A stretch of DNA of 64,000 bases from Pantoea sp. Aalb (GTDB taxonomy: Bacteria; Pseudomonadota; Gammaproteobacteria; Enterobacterales; Enterobacteriaceae), in contig NZ_SZZU01000001.1 of NCBI RefSeq assembly GCF_009829985.1, positions 248,001-312,000 on the forward strand, read 5' to 3'. Positions 45,449 to 54,792 of the stretch are shown here, piece by piece. The position numbers and the translations under genes were made by a program. Each line of letters begins with the position of its first letter. Position 1 is the first letter of the stretch. The notes under the pieces were generated by a model. It made no database searches and was not told the DNA's origin. It saw only the letters and a program-made list of their open reading frames with translations.

Positions 45449-47191
45449 TTACATGCGTTCGACTGTTTTAATTCCTAACATATCAAGACCTTGTTTTAAA
45501 GTTTTTGCAGTTAACAATGCCAATTGAAGACGGCTTTGACGTATTTTATTATTATTAACAGCAATAATTGAACATTTTTCATAAAAACGAGAGAATGTAA
45601 CAGCTAAATTATAAAGATAAGAACACATTAAATGCGGAGTACCATCGTGCGCTACTTGTATGACATTTTCTTCAAATTGTAGTAAACGTATCACTAATTG
45701 AGCTTCCTGTTCTTGTGTTATAAAAATATTGCTGTTACCGCTTAGACTATCAATGTCAATGTCTAACTTACGAAATATTGAAATTACACGAGTGTATGCA
45801 TATTGCATATATAGAGCGGTATTACCTTCAAGTGCTAACATATTATCCCAATCAAATATATAATCAGTAGTACGATTTTTTGATAAGTCAGCATATTTAA
45901 GTGCACCAATACCTATTATTTCAGATAAATTTAATAACTCTTGCTGTGACATCCTTAAGTTTTTCTGTTTCATGATTATAAAAGTACGCTCAACCGCTTC
46001 ATCTAATAGATGAGCTAGCTTAATCGTACTACCACTACGAGTTTTAAAAGGAATCCCATCTTTATTGAGCATCATACCAAATGCATGATGTTCTAGCGTT
46101 ACTGATTCTGGAACATAACCAGCTTTACGTACTATACTCCATGTATGTTGTAAATGCTGATGCTGACGTGAATCTACATAATAAATCATACGATCAGCAT
46201 GTAATTTTTCATAGCGATATTTAGCACAGGCAATATCAGTAGTTGTATAAAGATATCCTCCATCATTTTTTTGAATAATAACTCCCATAGGTTGATCTTT
46301 TTTGTTTTTAAATTCATTAAGAAAAACTATTGTTGTCCCTTTAATATTAACTGCTAAACCTTTTTTAATTAAATCATGTACAATATTAGGTAACATATCA
46401 TTATAAAGGCTTTCAGGCATTATATCTTTACTAGTCAATGTAACATTTAAACGATCATAAATTTTTTGATTCTGATTCATCGTAATATCTACTAGTTTCT
46501 TCCATATCTTACGACAATTTATATCACCATTTTGTAGTTTAACTACATAATCACGTGCAAGTTTAACGAATCCTTCATCTTCATCGTATTTACATTTAGC
46601 TTTACAATAGAACATTTCTAAATCAGCTAATGAAATATTTTTATCATTATACTGATTTTTATATTGTGTTAAATAAGCAATCAACATACCAAAATGAGTG
46701 CCCCAGTCACCTAGATGATTAGCGCGTATTACATTATGCCCTAAGAAAGATAATGTCCTTACAATAGCATCCCCTATAATAGTAGAACGTAAATGACCTA
46801 CATGCATTTCTTTTGCTACATTCGGAGAAGAATAATCGACAACAATCGTTTTTGACATTAATGGTTTATCAATACCGAGATAAGGTAATTGTGAAATTTT
46901 AGTAGCTTGTTGAGATAACCATGTACGCTCAAGAAAAATATTAATAAAACCAGGACCGGCAATTTCGACTTTACTCGCTATAGCATTTAAATTTAAATAT
47001 TGTATAATTTTCTGTGCTAAATTATTTGGTGATTGACCAAGCTGTTTCGCTATAGATATAATTCCATTAATTTGATAATCACCAAATTGTATTTTGGTAG
47101 ATTGACAAACATTAGGTTTAAAATGAGGAGGAATTCCTGCAGCTATCATTGCTCCAAAAATTCTATTATAAATAATCTTTTTAACATTCAA
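45449..47191 (-). CDS. argS: Arginyl-tRNA synthetase
   Basis: Class Ia synthetase for tRNA-Arg. 580 residues (577 in E. coli). HIGH-type motif in SSPNVAKEMHVGHLRSTIIGD (about 123-143). The KMSKS motif is replaced, as usual in ArgS, by the region following MLNKDGIPFKTRSGSTIKL. N-terminal Add-1 domain and C-terminal DALR anticodon-binding domain (LQYAYTRVISIFRKL onward, ending LDMLGIKTVERM) are both complete. First gene of the block whose order follows E. coli 41-42 min. Confidence 0.97.
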   Translation of the reverse strand: MNVKKIIYNRIFGAMIAAGIPPHFKPNVCQSTKIQFGDYQINGIISIAKQLGQSPNNLAQKIIQYLNLNAIASKVEIAGPGFINIFLERTWLSQQATKISQLPYLGIDKPLMSKTIVVDYSSPNVAKEMHVGHLRSTIIGDAIVRTLSFLGHNVIRANHLGDWGTHFGMLIAYLTQYKNQYNDKNISLADLEMFYCKAKCKYDEDEGFVKLARDYVVKLQNGDINCRKIWKKLVDITMNQNQKIYDRLNVTLTSKDIMPESLYNDMLPNIVHDLIKKGLAVNIKGTTIVFLNEFKNKKDQPMGVIIQKNDGGYLYTTTDIACAKYRYEKLHADRMIYYVDSRQHQHLQHTWSIVRKAGYVPESVTLEHHAFGMMLNKDGIPFKTRSGSTIKLAHLLDEAVERTFIIMKQKNLRMSQQELLNLSEIIGIGALKYADLSKNRTTDYIFDWDNMLALEGNTALYMQYAYTRVISIFRKLDIDIDSLSGNSNIFITQEQEAQLVIRLLQFEENVIQVAHDGTPHLMCSYLYNLAVTFSRFYEKCSIIAVNNNKIRQSRLQLALLTAKTLKQGLDMLGIKTVERM

Positions 47192-47220
47192 GTTATTAAC
47201 CTTGTATATTGATATTATCT

Positions 47221-48189
47221 TTATGGCTTGCGTGCTATTAATATAGCACGAAGTGGAGAAGAATATCCTTCAATTGTTTTAGTATTATCGTTAGGATTAA
47301 GAAAATCGGCTAAAGATTTACTAGTCATCCAATTTGTTTGACGTTGTTCATTTATAGATGTACTAGTAGAATCAATAATTTTTATATCTACAAATCCGCA
47401 TTTTTCTAACCAATTTTTAAGTGCTTTAGCAGAAGGAATAAAATAAATATTACGCATTTGAGCATAGCGTTTACTTGGTACTAAAACAGTATTTTTATCT
47501 CCTGCAATTACTAATGTTTCCAATACTAATTCACCATTATGTACTAATTGATTTTTTAATTGTAAAAGATGATCAAAAGGTGAACGGCAATGATAAAGTA
47601 CCCCCATAGAAAAGACTGTATCAAAAGATTTTGTTATTGGTAACTGTTTAAGAGCAAGTGGTAATAAATGAAGATTACGATTATTACCTAATAGCTTACG
47701 TATGACTTCAAACTGATATAGAAAAAGTTGAACTAAATCGATACCAATTACTAATTTTGCTCCTGCACCTACCATACGCCACATGTGATAACCATTACCA
47801 CAGCCTACATCTAGTATTGTACGATCTTTTAAAGATGAAATATTTGGAAATATACGATTCCATTTCCAATCAGAACGCCATTCTGTATCAATGTATATTC
47901 CATATAATGAATATGGACCTTTACGCCATGGCATAAAATTACGTAATAATTTTTCTATGCTATTACGTTGAGAAGTGCTAATATTATTTATTTGTGCACT
48001 TACATTGTTAACTAAATCTAAATATTGTGGATTTAATAATGGTATATTACTTAAAGATTTATCCCAAATATTAAATTTACCATGTATGTTATTTCGCTGC
48101 CAAATTGCAATTTTTACTGGTAAAAATTGTAACCATATAGATAAAGATTCAGTGGCAATTTGTTGATAAAAAAGATTAAAATTTATCAT
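47221..48189 (-). CDS. cmoB: tRNA U34 carboxymethyltransferase
   Basis: Transfers carboxymethyl from carboxy-SAM to 5-hydroxyuridine-34 giving cmo5U in wobble tRNAs. LMPWRKGPYSLYGIYIDTEWRSDWKWNR (about 95-122) and ILDVGCGNGYHMWRM (SAM fold) with FSMGVLYHCRSP are diagnostic. C-terminal FVDIKIIDSTST and LIARKP match. I place the start at 48189 (MINFNLFYQ, 322 residues; E. coli 323), overlapping the cmoA stop as ATGA. An ATG 14 codons earlier lies inside cmoA. Confidence 0.95.
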   Translation of the reverse strand: MINFNLFYQQIATESLSIWLQFLPVKIAIWQRNNIHGKFNIWDKSLSNIPLLNPQYLDLVNNVSAQINNISTSQRNSIEKLLRNFMPWRKGPYSLYGIYIDTEWRSDWKWNRIFPNISSLKDRTILDVGCGNGYHMWRMVGAGAKLVIGIDLVQLFLYQFEVIRKLLGNNRNLHLLPLALKQLPITKSFDTVFSMGVLYHCRSPFDHLLQLKNQLVHNGELVLETLVIAGDKNTVLVPSKRYAQMRNIYFIPSAKALKNWLEKCGFVDIKIIDSTSTSINEQRQTNWMTSKSLADFLNPNDNTKTIEGYSSPLRAILIARKP

Positions 48190-48911
48190 TTTAATGCTAA
48201 TACTGAACAAAAATTTAAAAATTGAAAGCATAGTTCAATATGAGTGAAACCAGCATTTTTCAAACATATTTTATGTGTTTCAATACTATTGATAGGCATA
48301 ATTTTTTTTAGCATCTTATTTTTTTGATTTATTTCTAATTCACTGTAGCCGTTTGCTAATTTAAAATCATGATGCATATTGAATATTAATTCGCTGATAT
48401 TAGGATCTTCAAAGCAGATTTTTTCTGATAAAATCAAAGCACCTCCAGGATTTAGTCCTTGAGCAATTTTTTTTAAAAGTGCTAATCGTGTATCTATTTC
48501 CAAAAATTGTAATGTAAAGTTAAGGATAACTAATGAGGCATTATCAATGGAAATATCACGCACATCAGCTTTTAATACTTGAACTGAAGGATAATAAGAT
48601 GTTTCAATAAGATAATAACATCGTTCAATCATTGCTGGAGAATTATCTACAGCAATAATATGACATCCTGGTACATTAATATTCCGACGTACAGAAAGCG
48701 TTACAGCTCCAAGAGAACAACCAAGATCATAGACTTGGCTATTTGGTTTTACAAATCGTCTTGTTAACATTTCAATTATTAACAGAATATTAGAATAACC
48801 AGGTATTGAACGCTGAATCATATCAGGAAATACCTCAACTACTTTTTTATCAAACTTCCAATCTCTTATTTTACTAATAGGTTTAGAAAAGAGTATATCT
48901 CGATATGACAT
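48186..48911 (-). CDS. cmoA: Carboxy-SAM synthase
   Basis: Converts SAM and prephenate to carboxy-S-adenosyl-methionine for CmoB. 241 residues (247 in E. coli). FDKKVVEVFPDMIQRSIPGYS near the start; SAM-binding VYDLGCSLGAVTL (about 60-72), IIAVDNSPAMIERC; NFTLQFLE and LNPGGALILSEKI. Coupled to cmoB by a 4-base overlap. Needs prephenate, so chorismate mutase activity is implied elsewhere in the genome. Confidence 0.95.
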   Translation of the reverse strand: MSYRDILFSKPISKIRDWKFDKKVVEVFPDMIQRSIPGYSNILLIIEMLTRRFVKPNSQVYDLGCSLGAVTLSVRRNINVPGCHIIAVDNSPAMIERCYYLIETSYYPSVQVLKADVRDISIDNASLVILNFTLQFLEIDTRLALLKKIAQGLNPGGALILSEKICFEDPNISELIFNMHHDFKLANGYSELEINQKNKMLKKIMPINSIETHKICLKNAGFTHIELCFQFLNFCSVLALK

Positions 48912-49044
48912 AATAAAATACCTAAAATAACTCTCTTTGAAAAAATAATATTAAAAACAGTACAAATTTTTTAATAAATTAAATTAAAAAATAATTTTTA
49001 ATTTAATAATTTTTTTATATTGTTTTTTATTTGGTTTTATAAAC

Positions 49045-49062
49045 CAATGATAATTATCATTG
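49045..49062. promoter_or_regulatory. 18-bp perfect palindrome, Fur-box-like
   Basis: CAATGATAATTATCATTG is fully self-complementary and carries the GATAAT/ATTATC hexamers that form Fur boxes. It overlaps by three bases a second inverted repeat, TTGGTTT-TAT-AAACCAA (49031-49047). It lies about 135 bases before cmoA (minus) and 350 before aspS, neither an iron gene, so a Fur role is doubtful. May instead be an RNA hairpin. Confidence 0.3.
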
Positions 49063-49154
49063 TATAGAAAATAAATGGTAAAATATGCATTTAATAAATA
49101 AAATATATAAATATTTTTATATATATATTTTATAATTTCATTTTACTATAATTT

Positions 49155-49190
49155 AATGGATATAATCAATAAAATGGATATAATCAATAA
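49155..49190. repeat. 18-bp perfect tandem duplication
   Basis: AATGGATATAATCAATAA occurs twice head to tail in the cmoA-aspS spacer, about 220 bases before aspS. Confidence 0.9.
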
Positions 49191-49413
49191 AATAGAAAAA
49201 ACTATTTTTATTAATTTTAATTTTTAAATCCTTTCGATTTATATAATTAATCGAATTTTATTCGAACTTATCTTCTAATTATTGATTAAATATTTTAAAT
49301 AATAAATTTAATTATTTTAGCTAATAATTACTTTAGCTAATCATATTATATATAAGTTAATTACATAATTATATATATTAATAATAGTTTTTAATTAAAT
49401 TAAAAGGCATATT

Positions 49414-51168
49414 ATGCGTACTGAATATTGTGGTAAAATTAATTTATCTCATGTAGGTCAACAAGTGACACTTTGCGGTTGGGTCAATAGTTGTCGTGTT
49501 TTAGGTAAAATAATTTTTATTAATATACGTGATCACACAGGTATAGTGCAAGTATTTATTAATCATGATTCTCAAGAAGTTTTTAAGATAGCTTCTAAAC
49601 TTCATAATGAATTTTGTATTCAAGTTATTGGTACTGTATATAAACGAAACGAACAAAATAAAAATGATAATATAGTAACTGGTGAAGTGGAAATATTCGC
49701 GTATATACTTAATATCATTAATTATGCAGAACAGTTACCTATAGATTCAAAACAGAACAATAGTGAAGAAGTACGATTAACCTATCGTTATTTAGATTTA
49801 CGACATCCAGAAATGATACAACGTCTAAAAATTCGTTCTAAGGTCACTAGTTTTGTACATCGATTTATGGAAAATGAAGATTTTTTAAATATTGAAACTC
49901 CTATGTTAACCAAAGCTACTCCTGAAGGAGCACGTGACTATTTAGTTCCAAGTCGTATACAAAAAGGTAAATTTTATGCTCTGCCACAGTCTCCTCAACT
50001 ATTTAAACAATTACTTATGATATCTGGATTTGATAAATATTATCAAATTGTCAAATGTTTTCGCGATGAAGATTTACGATCTGACCGCCAACCTGAATTT
50101 ACGCAAATCGATGTTGAAACATCTTTTATGAAAGTTGATAAAGTACGTGAAATAATGGAACGTTTAATTCGCGATATATGGATTAATATTAAAGGAATAG
50201 ATATCGGTAAATTTCCACAGATTACATTTAAAGAAGCTATAAACCGATATGGTTCCGATAAACCAGATCTTCGTAATAAAATACAGTTAATAGACATTGC
50301 TGATTTATTAAAAAATATTAACTTTAAACTATTTTCCAAACCAGCTAATAATGTTAATAGTCGTGTTGTAGCAATGCTTATACCTGGAGGTAGTATCCTT
50401 ACATTAAAAAAAATTAATCAATATAGTAAGTTTATTGAGGATTACGGTGCTAAAAATTTAATGTGGATGAAAATAAATAACCCTACACAAAATTTAAAAA
50501 ATATACAAAGTCCTATAGCGAAATATTTAAGTACTAATATTATTGATGCAATTTTAAACCGAACCTCTGCACAAAACGGTGATTTAATCTTTTTTTGTGC
50601 TGATAATGCAAAAGTAGTAAATAATGCATTAGGAGAATTAAGATTAAAAGTAGGTTTGGATTTGAATATTACCGAACAAAATTCTTGGGCACCAGTATGG
50701 ATTATTGACTTTCCAATGTTTAAATATAAAGAAGATGGCTTAATAGCTGCTAATCATCATCCATTTACTGCTCCTAAAGGCATTACGTTAGAACAGATAG
50801 CAGAAAATCCAATGAAAGCTATTGCAAATTCTTATGATATTATTATCAATGGATATGAGGTAGGAGGTGGTTCTGAACGTATTCATAATAGACAAATGCA
50901 AAAATTAGTTTTTAATATTTTAGGTATAAGTGAAGAAGAACAACGTGATAAATTTGGTTTTTTTCTTGATGCCTTAAAATTTGGAACTCCTCCACACGCT
51001 GGATTTGCATTTGGACTAGATCGTTTAATAATGTTATTAACAGGGACTGATAATATTCGTGATGTAATAGCATTTCCAAAAACTACAACAATGGCTTGCT
51101 TAATGACGCAATCACCAAATAAAGTTTATCCTGAAATATTAGCTTCTTTGGGAATTAAACCCTTTTAA
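49414..51168 (+). CDS. aspS: Aspartyl-tRNA synthetase
   Basis: Class IIb synthetase. 584 residues (590 in E. coli). N-terminal OB-fold anticodon domain (about 1-105: VTLCGWVNSCRVLGKIIFINIRDHTGIVQV). Motif 1 FMENEDFLNIETPMLTKATPEGARDYLVPSR, motif 2 FRDEDLRSDRQPEFTQID, the bacterial insertion domain (about 290-410), and motif 3 GFAFGLDRLIMLLTG. NHHPFTAP and GGSERIHN complete the active site. nudB, which follows aspS in E. coli, is absent. Confidence 0.97.
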   Translation: MRTEYCGKINLSHVGQQVTLCGWVNSCRVLGKIIFINIRDHTGIVQVFINHDSQEVFKIASKLHNEFCIQVIGTVYKRNEQNKNDNIVTGEVEIFAYILNIINYAEQLPIDSKQNNSEEVRLTYRYLDLRHPEMIQRLKIRSKVTSFVHRFMENEDFLNIETPMLTKATPEGARDYLVPSRIQKGKFYALPQSPQLFKQLLMISGFDKYYQIVKCFRDEDLRSDRQPEFTQIDVETSFMKVDKVREIMERLIRDIWINIKGIDIGKFPQITFKEAINRYGSDKPDLRNKIQLIDIADLLKNINFKLFSKPANNVNSRVVAMLIPGGSILTLKKINQYSKFIEDYGAKNLMWMKINNPTQNLKNIQSPIAKYLSTNIIDAILNRTSAQNGDLIFFCADNAKVVNNALGELRLKVGLDLNITEQNSWAPVWIIDFPMFKYKEDGLIAANHHPFTAPKGITLEQIAENPMKAIANSYDIIINGYEVGGGSERIHNRQMQKLVFNILGISEEEQRDKFGFFLDALKFGTPPHAGFAFGLDRLIMLLTGTDNIRDVIAFPKTTTMACLMTQSPNKVYPEILASLGIKPF

Positions 51169-51788
51169 AGAAATTAAATAATGTTTTTTAAAATAAATAA
51201 TATTTATTTCTATTAATATTTATTTTTTTAATAGTTTAATATCCATTAATAAATAAATAATTTACATCTATTAATTAGATTAATTAATTTGTACTTTCAT
51301 TAGTATTAGCTATTGATTTTAAATTTTTTAAAAATATAAATATAATAAGATTATTCAAATTTTTACTATATTTTTTATTAAATCATTCATTTAAATCAAA
51401 TATATATAAAACATATAGTGTTTTTAGTATTTTATATTTTTTAGTTCTAAAAAATATAAAATACTTATTTCGTTGAAATAGTTCATAAAACTTTTATATA
51501 AAAATTGTATTTAATATTATTATAAAGAAAAATAGAAGATATTTTCTACTACATAAATATTTTTGCTGTTTTAAATGAATTCATAAAAAATAAAATAATG
51601 ATATTACATTTAAAATGTAATAGAACATATATGATACGTTATATAATTAAAATAAAAATATATTTTTTTATTAAGCTAATTATAAAAAATGTCCTTGTAC
51701 ATGAAACTCTATAAAAGACTTAACTTTTAAAAAAGAAAAATAGTAATCAATTTTTATAATCAATTCTTGAAAAAGAAAAACGAAGAAA
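51169..51788. other. Spacer between aspS and the yebC remnant
   Basis: About 620 bases where E. coli has nudB. No NudB fragments could be read. It holds one long hairpin (51426-51465). Otherwise A/T-rich with no visible signal. Confidence 0.5.
51426..51465. repeat. 19-bp perfect hairpin, 2-base loop
   Basis: AGTATTTTATATTTTTTAG and its exact complement are separated by TT. It may be the 3' end signal for the aspS transcript (258 bases after its stop), as the right arm is followed by TATTT. Weak as a terminator because it is almost all A/T. Confidence 0.55.
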
Positions 51789-52530
51789 ATGGCCGGTCAT
51801 AATAAATAAACAAATACAAAATATCGAAAAGCAGCATCAGATATTAAACGTTGTAAAATTTTTACTAAAATTACTCAAGAGTTAATTACTATAGCTAGAT
51901 TAAGAGGAACAGATCTTATCTCAAAACCACGTCTACGAATAATAGATAAAACTTTATTTAATAATATGACGTGGAATACGATAAACCGTGCAATTACAAT
52001 TAGTCTCGATTATAAAGATAATTTAAATTTTAAACAAATTATTTATGAAGGTTATAAACTAGGTGGTTTAGCAATAATAGTAGATTGTTTCACGGATAAT
52101 CTTCATTGTACGGTTAGTAAAATACGTTATGTTTTGGTAAAGAAAAGAGGAAAACTAAGCATGGTTGTGTATCTCACCTATTAAAGAAAAAAGATATAAT
52201 TTCTTTTACATCAATAATATACAATGATGATATTATAATAGAAGCTGCTATAGAGTGAAATGCTAAAGATGTTATTAAATATGATCATGGAGTTATTAAT
52301 ATACTCACTGCATGGAAAAAACTTACTAATGTACTTTATAAATTAAAAAAAATTAACTTAAAAGCTAATAGTATTGAAATTTTCATGATTCCACATAAAA
52401 CAATAAAATTGAATACCAAAACTACACCTAAAATGGTAAGCTTAATTACGATGATTAGAAGAATGTCATGATGTATAAAAAGTTGACCATAATGGAGAGA
52501 TTTCTAATTAACTTATTAACTTCATAAAAG
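51789..52530 (+). pseudogene. yebC: Decaying YebC/PmpR-family gene
   Basis: YebC proteins are widely conserved regulators, lately linked to translation of difficult sequences. Here ATG GCC GGT CAT AAT AAA is followed by TAA where the family has Trp (MAGHSKW). The frame then reads on with clear homology (KYRKAASDIKRCKIFTKI, then NMTWNTINRAI) to about 52184. It then shifts frame (LKKKDIISF), meets a TGA at 52256-52258, continues as NAKDVIKYDHGVI, and breaks again near the C-terminus (HNGEIS). At least two nonsense changes and two frameshifts in about 740 bases. Position before ruvC is as in E. coli. Less eroded than hemA, so probably a later loss. Confidence 0.93.
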
Positions 52531-52572
52531 TTAAAATAATATTTTTTTATATAAAGACTATCCGGAACTACA

Positions 52573-53103
52573 ATGTCAATAATTATTGGAATCGATCCTG
52601 GCTCTCGCTTTACTGGATATGGTATTATTGATCAAACCGAGAATCATATTAAATACTTAAGCAGTGGTTTTATTTGTACTCGTATCCATGATTTACCATC
52701 GCGACTTAAAATTATTTATTCTAAAATAAGCAAAATTATTATTGAATTTTCTCCTAATTATTTTGCTATTGAACAAGTATTTATGGCTAAAAACGTGGAT
52801 TCGGCTTTTAAACTTGGCCAAGCTCGTGGAGCTGCTATTGTTGCAGCAGTCAATTATAACCTACCAGTATTTGAATATGCAGCTCGTCAAATTAAGCAAA
52901 CAATTACTGGGATAGGAAATGCTGAAAAAAGACAAATGCAGCATATGGTTCGTATACTTTTGAAGTTACCGTGTAATCTTCAAACAGATGCTACTGATGC
53001 ATTAGCAATTGCTATTACTCATTGTCATATTAGGCAGAACGCATTACGTATTCACAATAAGCAAATGTTTTTGAAAAGTGGACGTTTGCAAGTTAGATCC
53101 TAA
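52573..53103 (+). CDS. ruvC: Holliday junction resolvase RuvC
   Basis: Endonuclease that resolves Holliday junctions with RuvAB. 176 residues (173 in E. coli). The four acidic catalytic residues are in place: Asp in GIDPGSRFTGYG (about 8), Glu in AIEQVFMAKN (about 69), and two Asp in TDATDALAIAITH (about 139 and 142). CCGGA lies about 7 bases before ATG. Follows the yebC remnant by some 40 bases and precedes ruvA by 64. Confidence 0.97.
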   Translation: MSIIIGIDPGSRFTGYGIIDQTENHIKYLSSGFICTRIHDLPSRLKIIYSKISKIIIEFSPNYFAIEQVFMAKNVDSAFKLGQARGAAIVAAVNYNLPVFEYAARQIKQTITGIGNAEKRQMQHMVRILLKLPCNLQTDATDALAIAITHCHIRQNALRIHNKQMFLKSGRLQVRS

Positions 53104-53167
53104 TAAAAAAATGAAAAGAGTCGATTAAATCAGTAATTTAAATAGTTAAAAATAAGGAAATATTTAA

Positions 53168-53770
53168 GTGATAGGTCGTTTACGAGGTAATATTTTAGAG
53201 AAATCACCTCCATTAGTATTGATTGAGGTATATGGAATAGGTTATGAAGTACATATGCCTATGACATGTTTTTATGAACTTCCAGAAATTAATTCAGAAG
53301 CTACTATTTTGACTCAATACGTAGGACGTGAAGATTCTAAACTGTTATTTGGATTTAATAAAAAACAAGAACGAACATTATTTCGTGAATTAATTAAAGT
53401 CAATGGCATAGGTCCAAAATTAGCAATAGCTATACTTTCTAGCATGTCGGCACAGCAGTTTATTGCAGCGATAAAAAATGAAAAATTTACATCTCTGATT
53501 AAGTTACCAGGCATAGGAAAAAAAACCGCTGCACGTTTAGTAGTAGAAATGAAAGATCGTTTTAATAAGAAATATAATAATCTTTTTGAAGTTAACATGG
53601 CATCATCAACTATAGAATATGAAATACAAAAAACAGAGATAGAAGCTGTTGAGGCCTTAATAGCTTTAGGCTATAAACCACAAGAAGCTAGCTGGATGAT
53701 TAGTAAAGTTATTAAACCTAATACTGATTGTGAAACCTTAATCCGTAATGCTTTACTTGCATCTATTTGA
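53168..53770 (+). CDS. ruvA: Holliday junction DNA helicase subunit RuvA
   Basis: Tetrameric junction-binding subunit. 200 residues (203 in E. coli). The start is GTG (GTG ATA GGT CGT), with AAGGAA 8-9 bases upstream. OB-fold N-terminal domain (MIGRLRGNIL, EVYGIGYEVHMP), two helix-hairpin-helix motifs (VNGIGPKLAIAILS; LPGIGKKTAARLVVEM) and the C-terminal RuvB-binding domain (EAVEALIALGYKPQEAS). Lies 8 bases before ruvB and is cotranscribed. Confidence 0.97.
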   Translation: MIGRLRGNILEKSPPLVLIEVYGIGYEVHMPMTCFYELPEINSEATILTQYVGREDSKLLFGFNKKQERTLFRELIKVNGIGPKLAIAILSSMSAQQFIAAIKNEKFTSLIKLPGIGKKTAARLVVEMKDRFNKKYNNLFEVNMASSTIEYEIQKTEIEAVEALIALGYKPQEASWMISKVIKPNTDCETLIRNALLASI

Positions 53771-53778
53771 GGTAATTT

Positions 53779-54792
53779 ATGATTGAATCAAATCGCTTGA
53801 TCTCAAACCATTCTTTTAATAATGAAGATAATTTTGATCGTGCTATTCGTCCAAAGTTATTATCTGAATTTGTTGGTCAATCACAGATTTGTGAACAATT
53901 AGAAATATTTATACAAGCTGCAAAATTACGTGGAGATCCACTAGATCATTTATTAATTTTTGGTCCTCCTGGATTAGGTAAAACTACTTTAGCAAATATT
54001 ATCGCTAATGAAATGGGGGTAAATTTACGTACTACTTCTGGTCCAATATTAGAAAGAGCTGGAGATCTGGCTGCTATATTAACTAGTCTTGAGTCACATG
54101 ATATTCTCTTTATTGATGAAATTCACCGTTTATCACCAGTTGTAGAAGAAATATTATATCCAACAATGGAAGATTATCAGTTAGATATTATGATTGGAGA
54201 AGGTCCAGCTGCACGCTCTATCAAACTTACTTTACCACCATTCACTTTGATTGGAGCAACTACAAGGGCAGGTTTATTAACATCTCCACTCAGAGATAGG
54301 TTCGGTATAGTACAAAGACTTGAATTTTATAGTATTATAGATTTACAATGCATAGTTAGTCGTAGCGCTACTTATTTAGGATTAAAATTAAGCGAAGAAG
54401 GATCATTGGAAGTTGCTCGGCGTGCACGAGGAGCTCCGCGTATCGCTAATAGACTTTTACGTCGAGTACGTGATTTTGCAGAAGTACGTGCTAATGGAGA
54501 GATGAGTAAAGAGGTTACGACTAGTGCACTAGATTTACTCAATGTAGATAATAAAGGGTTTGATTATATGGATCGAAAGCTTTTATTGGCTATTATTAAT
54601 AAATTTACTGGTGGTCCAGTAGGTCTAGAAAATTTAGCGGCAGCAATTAGTGAAGAACGCGCAACTATTGAAGATGTAATTGAACCTTTCTTAATTCAAC
54701 AAGGATTTATTCAGCGTACTGCCCGCGGCCGTATAGCTACACAACATGCTTACAAACACTTTGGTATCAAAAATAAAACAAGTCTTTTTTAA
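53779..54792 (+). CDS. ruvB: Holliday junction branch-migration ATPase RuvB
   Basis: AAA+ motor that drives branch migration. 337 residues (336 in E. coli). Walker A GPPGLGKTTLANI (about 63-75), Walker B LFIDEIHRL, sensor 1 LIGATTRAG, arginine finger in SPLRDRFGI, and the C-terminal winged-helix domain ending QRTARGRIATQHAYKHFG. Its TAA overlaps the stop codon of convergent znuB by 3 bases. Confidence 0.97.
   Translation: MIESNRLISNHSFNNEDNFDRAIRPKLLSEFVGQSQICEQLEIFIQAAKLRGDPLDHLLIFGPPGLGKTTLANIIANEMGVNLRTTSGPILERAGDLAAILTSLESHDILFIDEIHRLSPVVEEILYPTMEDYQLDIMIGEGPAARSIKLTLPPFTLIGATTRAGLLTSPLRDRFGIVQRLEFYSIIDLQCIVSRSATYLGLKLSEEGSLEVARRARGAPRIANRLLRRVRDFAEVRANGEMSKEVTTSALDLLNVDNKGFDYMDRKLLLAIINKFTGGPVGLENLAAAISEERATIEDVIEPFLIQQGFIQRTARGRIATQHAYKHFGIKNKTSLF

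Larger units (their letters stand above)
48912..49413. other. cmoA/aspS divergent spacer
   Basis: About 500 A/T-rich bases. They hold two adjacent palindromes (49031-49047, 49045-49062) and an 18-base tandem duplication (49155-49190). The aspS ribosome-binding site is weak (AAAAGGC). No gene seen. Confidence 0.5.

Noticed and set aside
51966..52184. 72-codon open frame on the plus strand
   Set aside because: It is the middle part of the yebC pseudogene, not an independent gene.
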